DNA from: an uncultured Fidelibacterota bacterium
GTDB taxonomy: Bacteria > Fidelibacterota > Marinisomatia > Marinisomatales > Marinisomataceae
Assembly: GCA_902578385.1 (NCBI GenBank)
Contig: CACHCR010000001.1
Location: 210,371-274,370, forward strand
Direction of reading: 5' to 3'
DNA: 64,000 nt
Shown here: positions 8,045 to 17,480 of the stretch, piece by piece
Position numbering within the stretch: position 1 is the stretch's first letter
Layout: every line of letters begins with the position of its first letter
Notes under the pieces: model-generated
Database searches by the model: none
Seen by the model: the letters and a program-made list of their open reading frames with translations, nothing else
Told to the model about the DNA's origin: nothing
Program-made: the position numbers and the translations under genes

Positions 8045-10366
8045 ATGAGCAGTACAGATCATCTTTTAACAAAAACTCGATTTAAAATAGGTTTAGAGTG
8101 TCCAACAAAACTTTATTATTTATCTGAAGGATATCCATCCTCAAAAGATAAAAATGAATTTCTACAGGTTCATGCAGATGGTGGACACCAAGTTGGCGAA
8201 TACGCAAAATTTGTAATTCAAGCGAAATATCCAACTCATCAATTTGAAGATTTGAGTTCAGATTTAAGTTATCCATCATGTGTTGATAGGACAAATGCGT
8301 TTTTAAAACAAGATAAAATTATTATTGCTGAATCAGCTCATGTGATTGATAATTTTTTTATTAGAGTGGATTTATTAGTTAAAACAGGATCGCTCATTGA
8401 AATTTATGAAGTAAAATCAAAATCTATTAGTTCAGAAGATAGTTTTTTTAAAGAAAAAAATGGCTTTACAGAAGTCAAAAAAGAATGGGGTCCTTATATT
8501 GCTGATATCGCATTTCAATATGGCATTATCAAAGACTTTTTTTATGATGAGCATGAATCAGAACCCATATTGCTCATGGAGACTGATGTAATAAAAGAAG
8601 ATGGATTTTTATATTATATTGGAAAGGATGGAAATTTATGGAGAGCATCTGGCCCTGAAAGTGAGTCTCCAGATGAAAAAGTGTTTGATGCAAATATTAA
8701 AAAAGAAGCAAATTATTTATATTATTTTAAAGATAATAATATATATAAATCCCAATTATCGCTCCCACTAGATTTTAAGGCATACATGATGGTATTGGAT
8801 AAAGATAAACCATCAAACATAGATAAATTGAATCAATATTTTTTTCTAAAGAAAAAGAATAAAAGAGTTGATGTCGAATTACAGAAACTATCTGAAGCTG
8901 AGTTTTTATCATGTTTCAAAAATGAATTAAATGATAGTTTAATGACCATAAAAGATGTCACAAATATTGTAGAATTAATTGTTGATCCTCCAAGAAATCA
9001 AGCTGGTCGTGGAGATTATTCAGATCAATTAAAATTTCCATTCACAAACATACAAAAACCATCACCTCTAAGAGGGTTCTTTTCTATTGCACATTATCTA
9101 GCATGGTTGTATAAAAATAAACGCAAAGACTCCCGTCAGACATATTTTGACTATGTAGAAGATATCGGAATGTCTGGTACATTACATATGGGAATTGGTG
9201 CTAAAGTATTTTTGGAACAACATCCTCAAATTAATAGAGTAGGAAGTTTTTGTAAAACATGTGAATATAAAGTAAGCGATAAAAAAAGTGGTTTTGATGA
9301 GTGTTGGCTAGAAAAATTTCCAGCCTATAATCCTAAAAAAGATCATATTTTTGAATTATGGAACTATAAAAAATCTCAGGATTTCATTGAGATGGGGTTT
9401 CATACATTAGAAGAAATGCTTTCTAATAATTTTCCAACAATGAATCCAGATACAAAAGCATTTCCAAGACAGCAATTGCAAATAGAATCTTCAACAGGTT
9501 CAACAAAAATTAATAATTTAATAGATAAAGATTCTTTGAAATCAAAAATGGATAATTGGAAATTTCCTTATCATTTTATTGATTTTGAAACATGCCAAGT
9601 GGCTTTACCATTTCATAAAAACCAAAAACCTTTCACAATGTTAGCCACTCAATTTTCTTGTCACTCTTTAAACGAAGATGGAACTATTGACCATTTCGAG
9701 TGGATTGCAAGACAAGATAATCATGATCCGAGTTTTGAATGTATTGAAAAGCTTTACAAAGTGCTTGGAAATGATCAGGGTAGCATTTTTATGTATTCTA
9801 ATTACGAAAACTATGTACTGAAAAGTGTAAAAAGTAGAATGGAAGAATTTGATAAAGTCCATTATTCAGAATGTATATCATTTTTGGATTCCATTACTTT
9901 TTCTCCAAATGATAATAAGCCAGAAAGAGCATTAATTGATTTAAAGGATATTGTATTAAAGCATTATTATCATCCTTCAATGAAAGGTTCAAACTCTTTA
10001 AAAGCTGTGTTGCCAGCCATTATGCAATCCAGTCCATTTTTAAAAGAGAAGTATTCCCAGCCTTTGACATTTGGAGAAAATTTATCAGGTCAAATATTTT
10101 TTAAGGAGGAAAATGGAATGGTTTTAGACCCTTATAAGTTACTGCCAAAAATAAAATCTGACGTTGATTCTTCGAATGCATACTTTGGAGAGTTATTAGC
10201 TGATGGAGCAGCAGCAATGAAAGCATTTCAATTAATTCAATTTTCTGACATCATATCGAGCAAAGAAAAAGATAATTTAATTGACGCGTTAAAAAATTAT
10301 TGTGAACTTGATACTTTAGCGATGTTAATGCTTTTTGAACACTTAAATTTTTTAGTACACAAATGA
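8045..10366 (+). CDS. DUF2779-type dual nuclease: RecB-like PD-(D/E)XK domain plus DEDD (DnaQ-like) exonuclease domain
   Basis: N-terminal 'IEIYEVKSKS'; Cys set 'LECPTKLYYL' + 'CKTCEYKVSDKKSGFDEC'; C-terminal 'FIDFET', 'NYENYVL', 'YCELDTLAM'. Confidence 0.8.
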   Translation: MSSTDHLLTKTRFKIGLECPTKLYYLSEGYPSSKDKNEFLQVHADGGHQVGEYAKFVIQAKYPTHQFEDLSSDLSYPSCVDRTNAFLKQDKIIIAESAHVIDNFFIRVDLLVKTGSLIEIYEVKSKSISSEDSFFKEKNGFTEVKKEWGPYIADIAFQYGIIKDFFYDEHESEPILLMETDVIKEDGFLYYIGKDGNLWRASGPESESPDEKVFDANIKKEANYLYYFKDNNIYKSQLSLPLDFKAYMMVLDKDKPSNIDKLNQYFFLKKKNKRVDVELQKLSEAEFLSCFKNELNDSLMTIKDVTNIVELIVDPPRNQAGRGDYSDQLKFPFTNIQKPSPLRGFFSIAHYLAWLYKNKRKDSRQTYFDYVEDIGMSGTLHMGIGAKVFLEQHPQINRVGSFCKTCEYKVSDKKSGFDECWLEKFPAYNPKKDHIFELWNYKKSQDFIEMGFHTLEEMLSNNFPTMNPDTKAFPRQQLQIESSTGSTKINNLIDKDSLKSKMDNWKFPYHFIDFETCQVALPFHKNQKPFTMLATQFSCHSLNEDGTIDHFEWIARQDNHDPSFECIEKLYKVLGNDQGSIFMYSNYENYVLKSVKSRMEEFDKVHYSECISFLDSITFSPNDNKPERALIDLKDIVLKHYYHPSMKGSNSLKAVLPAIMQSSPFLKEKYSQPLTFGENLSGQIFFKEENGMVLDPYKLLPKIKSDVDSSNAYFGELLADGAAAMKAFQLIQFSDIISSKEKDNLIDALKNYCELDTLAMLMLFEHLNFLVHK

Positions 10367-12198
10367 GTAAAAAAAAGAAAGAATATATTGATATATCTAT
10401 TGCCAACTTAATTTGGCAGATCTCAAGAAGAGATATTGTTTTACCTTCCTTGCAAAGAAAGTATGTTTGGTCACACCAACAAATTTGTCAGTTATTTGAT
10501 TCTATTATGCAAGACTATCCAATTGGTACATTTATGTTTTGGAAAATCGGCAATAGAAGCACTTATGATAAAAAGCTTCGAAAAAAACTGATGTTCTATG
10601 AATTCTTAAGGGACTATAACAGAAATGATGATTTAGGATCTGGGATAGAATTTAAGCCAGCAGTAAGTGGTAAAGGACCAATAACGAATGTTATTGATGG
10701 GCAGCAACGCATAACATCGCTTTTAATTGGTCTTACGGGTTCTTATTTTAAGAACAGAGCTGAATCAAAATTATATATAAATCTCAATATGAGAAAAAAA
10801 TCTTCAGAGGAAGAAGAGTTTAAATATGAATTCAAATTCTTATCTGATAATCAGTTTAATCGACATTATAAAAAATTGCAAAAAATTTCTGCAGATACAG
10901 ATATTTGGTTTCCAGTATATAAATGTGGAGAAATATCAAAATTTTATTCAAATGATAAAAGGTATACTCAAAAACATGACAAATTTATTTCTGAATGCAA
11001 AAAGTTTCTATTAGAAAAACTTCAAAACAATGAATTAACAGAGCGTAAGTGGAATAAATATTCAAAAGTTTTAGGTGTTTTGTTTTATAAAGTCTATAAC
11101 GATACTGTAATATCTTATTTTGAACTTGAAAAGACATCTCTTAAGGATATTGTTGATATTTTTATCAGAGTTAATAATGGTGGAACTAATTTAACAAAAA
11201 CAGAAATGCTTATGTCTGTTGTAACCTCTGTTTGGCGTGATGGAAGATCTAAGATTGATGCGTTTTTAAAGAAAATAAATAATTATGGTGAATTTGATTT
11301 TGATGTTGACTTTATAATGAGAGCATCACTTTTTATAATGGATAAAGATGTGTTAGTCACTCAAGAAAATGTATTAGAAAGTGCAAATGAGATTCAAAAT
11401 AAATGGGAGTCAATCAAGTCATCTATTACACAAGCTGTAGGTGTTATTAGTTATGAAAACTTTAGTAAGTCAAGTCTAAGATCAAAAAATTCAATAATTC
11501 CAATTGCATATTATTTTGATAAAACAAATAAAGGATCCGTTAGTACTCTTTCAACTAGTCAAATGATTCAATATCTTAATACAGTACAAGTATTAGGGTT
11601 CTATGGTAATCATGGTGATCAGGCGTTAAGACAAATTAGAAAAGCAATGCAAGAGTATTTAAAGAAAAGTTCTGAATTTAAATTTGATACTATTCAAGAT
11701 GAATATGAAAAATTAGGCAATTTCAAAAAACTACTTAGAATTACAAAAAATGATATAGATATACTGCTTAATTCTCAATATGGTAAATCTTCGTTTGCAG
11801 TTTTAAGTTGTTTAAATAGCCAAAATAGAGTTGCTATATCAAAGTATGATACATCTGGTGGAGATGCAGAAAAAAAAGTTCACCAAGATCATATTTATCC
11901 AATAAGTAAAGTGAAACATTTTGAAAATTCTCAAGATGATTTTGAAAATGAAACATATAGAAAATATAATTCAGTTGTAAACCTTCATTTTTTTATTGGA
12001 AGACTTAATAAAGAGAAGCAAGATAAAATACCAAAAGATTTTTTTAAGCATTTTGGAGCAAAAAAACAGAAAGAAATTAGAGAAATATCATTAATACCAG
12101 TTGAATTTGACAAATTAGATGCAGGATATTTTGATACTTTCTATAAAAAAAGAAGAGAATTGCTTCGCAAGGAGCTATTATCTGTTTTCAACTTATAA
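10363..12198 (+). CDS. DUF262-DUF1524 family protein (GmrSD/SspE/BrxU-like)
   Basis: 'LPSLQRKYVWSHQQICQLFDSIMQDYPIGTFMFWK', 'VIDGQQRITSL', and C-terminal HNH-like 'HQDHIYPISK...NSVVNLHFFIGRLNKEK'; ATGA overlap with upstream gene. Confidence 0.85.
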   Translation: MSKKKKEYIDISIANLIWQISRRDIVLPSLQRKYVWSHQQICQLFDSIMQDYPIGTFMFWKIGNRSTYDKKLRKKLMFYEFLRDYNRNDDLGSGIEFKPAVSGKGPITNVIDGQQRITSLLIGLTGSYFKNRAESKLYINLNMRKKSSEEEEFKYEFKFLSDNQFNRHYKKLQKISADTDIWFPVYKCGEISKFYSNDKRYTQKHDKFISECKKFLLEKLQNNELTERKWNKYSKVLGVLFYKVYNDTVISYFELEKTSLKDIVDIFIRVNNGGTNLTKTEMLMSVVTSVWRDGRSKIDAFLKKINNYGEFDFDVDFIMRASLFIMDKDVLVTQENVLESANEIQNKWESIKSSITQAVGVISYENFSKSSLRSKNSIIPIAYYFDKTNKGSVSTLSTSQMIQYLNTVQVLGFYGNHGDQALRQIRKAMQEYLKKSSEFKFDTIQDEYEKLGNFKKLLRITKNDIDILLNSQYGKSSFAVLSCLNSQNRVAISKYDTSGGDAEKKVHQDHIYPISKVKHFENSQDDFENETYRKYNSVVNLHFFIGRLNKEKQDKIPKDFFKHFGAKKQKEIREISLIPVEFDKLDAGYFDTFYKKRRELLRKELLSVFNL

Positions 12199-12235
12199 TA
12201 TTTTGTAGAATATATATAAATTTTAAGGAGCTATA

Positions 12236-14371
12236 ATGGAAGAAAACAAATTAAATCATATAGGTATTGTTGATCAACCTAATGCAAATTTTGATTCTGA
12301 TTCATTGAATATAAAACCTCATGCTGATGCCTTAACTAATTTTATAGAACGTTGTGATACTCCAATCACTATCGGTATTCAAGGCGAATGGGGAAGTGGT
12401 AAAACATCATTATTAAACTTAATTGAAAATAATTTAGATGGTAATAACCCTGAACATGAAAAGAATAAAGGAAAATTTTTACAAATATGGGTAAATGCTT
12501 GGGAACATTCTTTACTTTCTAAGCCTGAAGAAACTCTTCTAAAAATTGTCAACCAAATCATTAATGATATGGTTGCAGAATTAGATAAAGGGGATAGCGC
12601 AAAAGAGCAAATTAAGTCAAAATTCTCAGTCCTTGCAAAAGGAGCACTTCGCGTTGCAACATCTGCTGTAGCTGGTGACGAAGCAACTAAAGTAGTAGAT
12701 GAACTAATTGGTGATAATTCCAATGTTATTTCAGAGCTGAAAGATCAACTTGATTCCTTAGCAAAAACTATTAATGAAACCAGTAAGGGTAAAACAGCCC
12801 AATATGAAAAAATCGTAATTTATGTAGATGACCTTGATAGAATTGATCCACCTGACGCTGTTGCTATTTTGGAGTTACTAAAGAATATTTTCAATGTTAA
12901 ACATTGTATTTTTGTTTTAGCAATTGATTATCAGGTTGTAATTAAAGGTTTAAAAGATAAGTTTGGTGAGCGTACTGATGAGAATGAATGGGAGTTTAGA
13001 GCATTCTTTGATAAAATAATCCAACTTCCTTTTATGATGCCGGTTAGCCAGTATGATATTGGCAATTATGTTGAACAACTTCTTGAACAAATTGGATTTT
13101 TAACAAAAGATCAAGAAATAAATGATAATATGAATACCCCAATAGACGATATGATTAAAGAAATTGTAAAATTATCCATTGGAGGAAACCCAAGGGCATT
13201 AAAACGACTAGTAAATTCACTTTCATTAATCCAAATTTTTGCAGATTTAAAATCTTCAGATGAAGAAGATGAAAGTACGGAGCTTAATGAAACAGAAAAA
13301 GATATGCTCATGTTCTCAATTATGTGTATGCAAATAAAATACCCAGAAATTTACGATGTAATTTCGAAACATCCAGATTTCAGAGACTGGAATGATAAGG
13401 TTGCATTGGAAGTAACCGACCGTAAAGAAGAATCAAATGATTTTCCAAACTTTGAAAAGGACTTTGAAACAGCCTGTGGTGTTACTTGGGAAGATTATAA
13501 ATTGGTTAGAAGAGAGAGTAAAGAGTTAAAATATGATACCTCGGGAGCTAGAGCCGAATTTGATGAATATTGGGAGAGAGTATTATTTATAATTTGTTAT
13601 CCTAATCCGAGATATAGAAGACGAGCTGACGATATTTCAAACTTATTATCTTACATAGATAAGGAAGTGCTAAAAGGTAAATCTGGAGAAGAAACTACCA
13701 AAGCGATTAGATTTATTGTAAATCAAACTTCTGTCACAAGTGTAACAACAACGGACGATTTAAAAACAGATACAAAAAAATCATATTCGCCTACTTTCTT
13801 TGATGGAATAAATGAATACATCGACACTTTTAAGGAGAGTAAAAAAGCAAAGTATGATACTTACAAGCAACATGAAAATCTCATTGTTGATATTGACTCA
13901 ATGTTAAGGGAAAAATATCAAGAAGAGATTGAAAGCAAGTTAATTTTGCCAAAGGTTAGTCCATCAGGCGGTTTAGTTCTTAATTGGAAGAAAGAACGTG
14001 GAGGTAAATTCTTTCAAATTCGATTTGGAGAAACAGATAAATTTTTGATAGACACATTTGGCGATAAAACGCCTTACAAAACATTTTTAAGAGCTTATTG
14101 TTACAAGACTATTCAAAACTACCAAGATGACAAAATATCTTCTCTATTTCCAGCTCAATCAATGCATTCAAACTGGATGTATTCATTTATAATTAGGGAT
14201 ATGAATGATTGGAATACATTTATAGAATCTGGATTGATGGATGATGCAATAAAGGCAATAGATAAGGGCAAAAAAGTTTTAATGTATAATGAAGTTGGTG
14301 GTTCTAAAAATTTAAAGCCATATTTTATCAAGGATCATGCCAAAATCTTTGATAAAGGTGAACAGTGGTAA
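12236..14371 (+). CDS. KAP family P-loop NTPase
   Basis: Walker A 'GEWGSGKTSLLN', Walker B 'IVIYVDDLDRIDP', 'VWVNAWEH'-type and 'GNPRALKRLVNSL' KAP motifs. Confidence 0.9.
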   Translation: MEENKLNHIGIVDQPNANFDSDSLNIKPHADALTNFIERCDTPITIGIQGEWGSGKTSLLNLIENNLDGNNPEHEKNKGKFLQIWVNAWEHSLLSKPEETLLKIVNQIINDMVAELDKGDSAKEQIKSKFSVLAKGALRVATSAVAGDEATKVVDELIGDNSNVISELKDQLDSLAKTINETSKGKTAQYEKIVIYVDDLDRIDPPDAVAILELLKNIFNVKHCIFVLAIDYQVVIKGLKDKFGERTDENEWEFRAFFDKIIQLPFMMPVSQYDIGNYVEQLLEQIGFLTKDQEINDNMNTPIDDMIKEIVKLSIGGNPRALKRLVNSLSLIQIFADLKSSDEEDESTELNETEKDMLMFSIMCMQIKYPEIYDVISKHPDFRDWNDKVALEVTDRKEESNDFPNFEKDFETACGVTWEDYKLVRRESKELKYDTSGARAEFDEYWERVLFIICYPNPRYRRRADDISNLLSYIDKEVLKGKSGEETTKAIRFIVNQTSVTSVTTTDDLKTDTKKSYSPTFFDGINEYIDTFKESKKAKYDTYKQHENLIVDIDSMLREKYQEEIESKLILPKVSPSGGLVLNWKKERGGKFFQIRFGETDKFLIDTFGDKTPYKTFLRAYCYKTIQNYQDDKISSLFPAQSMHSNWMYSFIIRDMNDWNTFIESGLMDDAIKAIDKGKKVLMYNEVGGSKNLKPYFIKDHAKIFDKGEQW

Positions 14372-14383
14372 AAGGAGAAAAAA

Positions 14384-14677
14384 ATGGGCTATAGAGAAGA
14401 ACAAGAAATAATGAACCAGGAAGTAAAAGTAGATTGTCCAGGTGGAGGATCTGCAAAGAGATGTAAAATGAAAGATGTTATCAATAGTAGCAGAATTAGC
14501 ACATCAAGAGGTGAATATAAATTCAAAAGTAGTTCGCAATCTAAAGCAAAAAATGCTGTAAAAAATATTGCTAAATTACAAGAACGATTTGCAAAAGATA
14601 TGGAAGATGCTCAAGAAGAATTAATGGAAGCTTATGTTAATATTCTTCAAACAGCTGATATTACCGTTAAAAGATAG
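14384..14677 (+). CDS. small hypothetical protein
   Basis: 97-aa ORF in operon. Confidence 0.65.
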   Translation: MGYREEQEIMNQEVKVDCPGGGSAKRCKMKDVINSSRISTSRGEYKFKSSSQSKAKNAVKNIAKLQERFAKDMEDAQEELMEAYVNILQTADITVKR

Positions 14678-15435
14678 TGTTTCGATTTTTTTTATTATCA
14701 ATTCTTAGCATTTCTTCAGTTATTGGTCAGGTAAATATAGAAGGACTTCGCAATCCTGAATTGGATAGAACAAATTTTTCAGTAGAAATTGATTCAGATA
14801 TTGCTACTCAAAGTAATAAAGATAACTGGGAAATAACTTCAGAACTTCGCTTTGATAAACTATTTGATAATCAATCATCTATCCTTGTAGTAGTGGAGGG
14901 TGAGTATAGCGAGCAAACAGTAGATTCCATCAAAGATGTTCAAGAAAATAAAGGGTTTGTTCATACAAGATATGTTGTTCCTCTTCAATCATATGAGCTG
15001 GAAACTTTTGGTCAAATTGAATTAGATAATTTTAGATCCATATTAAACAGAAATTTGTTAGGAATGGGTCTGCGTTTTACAGCACAAAGTACAAAAGTAG
15101 ATAATCTGAATTACGGAATAGGCATGATGTACGAACATGAGAAATATGATAGATCATCTATACTAAAATCTGATAGTATTAAGTCCACAAATTATATTAC
15201 CTTGAATAAACAACTAAGTTCAAATTGGTTTGTAAGCACTACATCTTATTTACAATTTGATATTTCTGATTTGCAAGTATATCGAATACTCAACATTACA
15301 GAGTTTGCTTTAAACGCCACAGATGAGATAGATATAGCATTCAATTTTGATTCTAAGTTTGATGCAAAACCAGTACTTGATGATTTAAGTAAGTCATTTT
15401 TTGATTTTGCTATTGGAATAAGATATAATTTTTAA
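14677..15435 (+). CDS. DUF481-like outer-membrane beta-barrel protein
   Basis: GTG start overlapping upstream TAG; signal peptide; alternating beta pattern; C-terminal 'FAIGIRYNF'. Confidence 0.65.
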   Translation: MFRFFLLSILSISSVIGQVNIEGLRNPELDRTNFSVEIDSDIATQSNKDNWEITSELRFDKLFDNQSSILVVVEGEYSEQTVDSIKDVQENKGFVHTRYVVPLQSYELETFGQIELDNFRSILNRNLLGMGLRFTAQSTKVDNLNYGIGMMYEHEKYDRSSILKSDSIKSTNYITLNKQLSSNWFVSTTSYLQFDISDLQVYRILNITEFALNATDEIDIAFNFDSKFDAKPVLDDLSKSFFDFAIGIRYNF

Positions 15436-16365
15436 ATGATGCCTGATAAAACCTACCATCCTAGAGAAGTTTTAAGAAATCAAGAAAAGAACAGAAAGCA
15501 AAAATATTCTGCTCAAACTACTGGAAAAAACTGGAAGATAAATCGAAAAATTTCAATCAATGATAATATTATTTCCGAACTTAGAACTAGATTCAAAGAG
15601 AATCATTCGACCCCATTATTTATTAGTCGAGGAAAAGTTGATTTATTTTTAAAATGCAAAAGATGTTTTTATTTTGCGATGAATTTAGGCTTTAGAAGGC
15701 TAAAGCCACTTCCATTACCATTAAATAACTTAGTAGATGCTTGTTTTAAAAATGATATGGATTATTGCAGAACTCATGATATTGTACATCCAGTATTTTC
15801 TGAAAATAATTTGACGCTCAAGCCATTTAATCCGGAAGATTTTAAATTGATTCAAGAGTGGCGAGATGATATGAAGTCATTTATAGGTGCCACCTATCAT
15901 TATGAAAAATTTAATTGGTTACTTTGCGGAATTATTGATGATGTTTTAGTTGACGATAACGGTATGTTATATATTGTGGATTGTAAGTCAACATCAAAAA
16001 TATCAAATATTCACACATTTGATGACGTATCATTTGGAGCTTCTCTAAAGATTCAATTAGAATGGTATTCCTGGTTATTGAACAAAATGGGATATGAAGT
16101 TTCCAAAACTGCCTATTTAGTTTATTATAATGCTATCCAAGATAAGCATTTAGAGCCAAATGAAGAGTTGTCACTTATGCGTTTTAGGCGTTCGTTAGTC
16201 TCTGTAGAATGTAACTGGGATTGGATTGAGGCCACTTTGGATGAAATGAAAGAGTGTTTATTGCAAGATAGTGCTCCTGAACAAGAATTTTACAATCATA
16301 AAGGTAAAGAAATAAATGCTTGTGATGATTGTTCTTATTTAAATACTTATCAGAAGTTACAATAA
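15436..16365 (+). CDS. PD-(D/E)XK nuclease, Cys-rich, Cas4/RecB-like
   Basis: 'GIIDDVLVDDNGMLYIVDCKSTSK' (D...DxK) plus 'CKRC' and 'CDDC' near the ends. Confidence 0.75.
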   Translation: MMPDKTYHPREVLRNQEKNRKQKYSAQTTGKNWKINRKISINDNIISELRTRFKENHSTPLFISRGKVDLFLKCKRCFYFAMNLGFRRLKPLPLPLNNLVDACFKNDMDYCRTHDIVHPVFSENNLTLKPFNPEDFKLIQEWRDDMKSFIGATYHYEKFNWLLCGIIDDVLVDDNGMLYIVDCKSTSKISNIHTFDDVSFGASLKIQLEWYSWLLNKMGYEVSKTAYLVYYNAIQDKHLEPNEELSLMRFRRSLVSVECNWDWIEATLDEMKECLLQDSAPEQEFYNHKGKEINACDDCSYLNTYQKLQ

Positions 16366-16367
16366 GT

Positions 16368-17042
16368 TTAATTCACATATCCCGAAGGCTTTTCAAATAT
16401 ATAAATAATATCTAGTCCTTCAGATCTAGACATTCCTCCTGGATTCAATCCAAGTTCACCTTCTGGAATCTCATGATTTAATTCTTCATAATATTCTATC
16501 CAATGCACAAATGGAGAATTTGTACCAGGCTCATTGAATGTCATTGGATTTAATTGCATGATTTGTTGATTACTATCTGCAACCTGTAATCCTTCATAAA
16601 TAATTTCAGAACAATAATAGGTATCATCAGTTATATCAAAAATAAAATCATAAGGTTTCCCAAGTAAATTATCTTTGATGTGTTTAAGAGCAGTTGGAAT
16701 TAACTCTTCGTGCTCTTTCTTCAATCTCCCAACAAGTACTTTATTGCTTCTATTTAAGAATTCTTCCAAAGTAGTTTCTGTAACAGTTTCTCCTATAGCT
16801 TCAACTAGTTTGGTAGTTTTAAGGTTAGGTCCAACTTCAGTTATAATTGCACAATGAGATAAATTTGATCCCATATAACCTTGAGTTACTGCTTCAATTG
16901 CGTCACACGGTGGTCCGCAATCTAAATCTTGAAAGAAAATATCACCTTCTTGAAAAGTAAATGAGGGTTGACGCAACAAGAGTGATACATAAAAAATAAA
17001 AAAACCACCCATTGCTATGGTGAGAAGATGTTTAGCTGACAT
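16368..17042 (-). CDS. YiiX/YebB-like (permuted NlpC/P60) hydrolase
   Basis: 'EGDIFFQDL...LSHCAIITE...KPYDFIFDITDDTYYCSEIIYEGL'. Confidence 0.75.
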   Translation of the reverse strand: MSAKHLLTIAMGGFFIFYVSLLLRQPSFTFQEGDIFFQDLDCGPPCDAIEAVTQGYMGSNLSHCAIITEVGPNLKTTKLVEAIGETVTETTLEEFLNRSNKVLVGRLKKEHEELIPTALKHIKDNLLGKPYDFIFDITDDTYYCSEIIYEGLQVADSNQQIMQLNPMTFNEPGTNSPFVHWIEYYEELNHEIPEGELGLNPGGMSRSEGLDIIYIFEKPSGYVN

Positions 17043-17045
17043 TAC

Positions 17046-17378
17046 CTAAGTATTATCGACTATTTTAATTTCTCTACCAGTGTATTCATAGCGATTAGGA
17101 TCTGGCCATGCCTTAGCTACATCATGCCAATTATCAGAGGAACCGTATTCAGTTTTTCTTCGTTCCATTGCTTCTTGATATTCTGATTCTGAATTGAACC
17201 AAAGCTCTGCCATTCCACAACAACCATTTTCAACATCTTCTTCAAAAAAAGTAAGAACGTATTTTTGAGGCTTAAGAACATTTACCATGTGCGGTGCATG
17301 GATATTTTCCCAGTGATCAAAGAAATTAGAACGTTTAATTCCAGTTCTATTTTGAATAAAAAGTATTTTCTTAACCAT
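17046..17378 (-). CDS. EthD-like domain protein
   Basis: 'RTGIKRSNFFDHWENIHAPHMVNVLKPQKYVLTFF' matches the EthD pattern. Confidence 0.6.
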   Translation of the reverse strand: MVKKILFIQNRTGIKRSNFFDHWENIHAPHMVNVLKPQKYVLTFFEEDVENGCCGMAELWFNSESEYQEAMERRKTEYGSSDNWHDVAKAWPDPNRYEYTGREIKIVDNT

Positions 17379-17480
17379 ATTTGTCTCCTTAACATTATAA
17401 AGATAACATCTTTTTTTTATTTACAACATCATTATTTGATACTTACATTGTTAGTTAATAGAATTTTAGGAGATGTAAAT

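Noticed and set aside
12379-13311. Antisense ORFs 12379..12723 and 13111..13311 inside the KAP gene
   Set aside because: Antisense to a well-supported coding frame; serine-rich composition is typical of reverse-frame artefacts in AT-rich genes.
1-16365. Island considered as prophage or integrative element
   Set aside because: No integrase, transposase, capsid/terminase genes or tRNA-attached direct repeats visible; the left boundary is outside the window, so not excluded.
17265-17480. 72-aa N-terminal extension of the M1 peptidase ORF
   Set aside because: Overlaps the divergent EthD-like gene; signal peptide and RBS (TTAGGAG) support the start at 17481.
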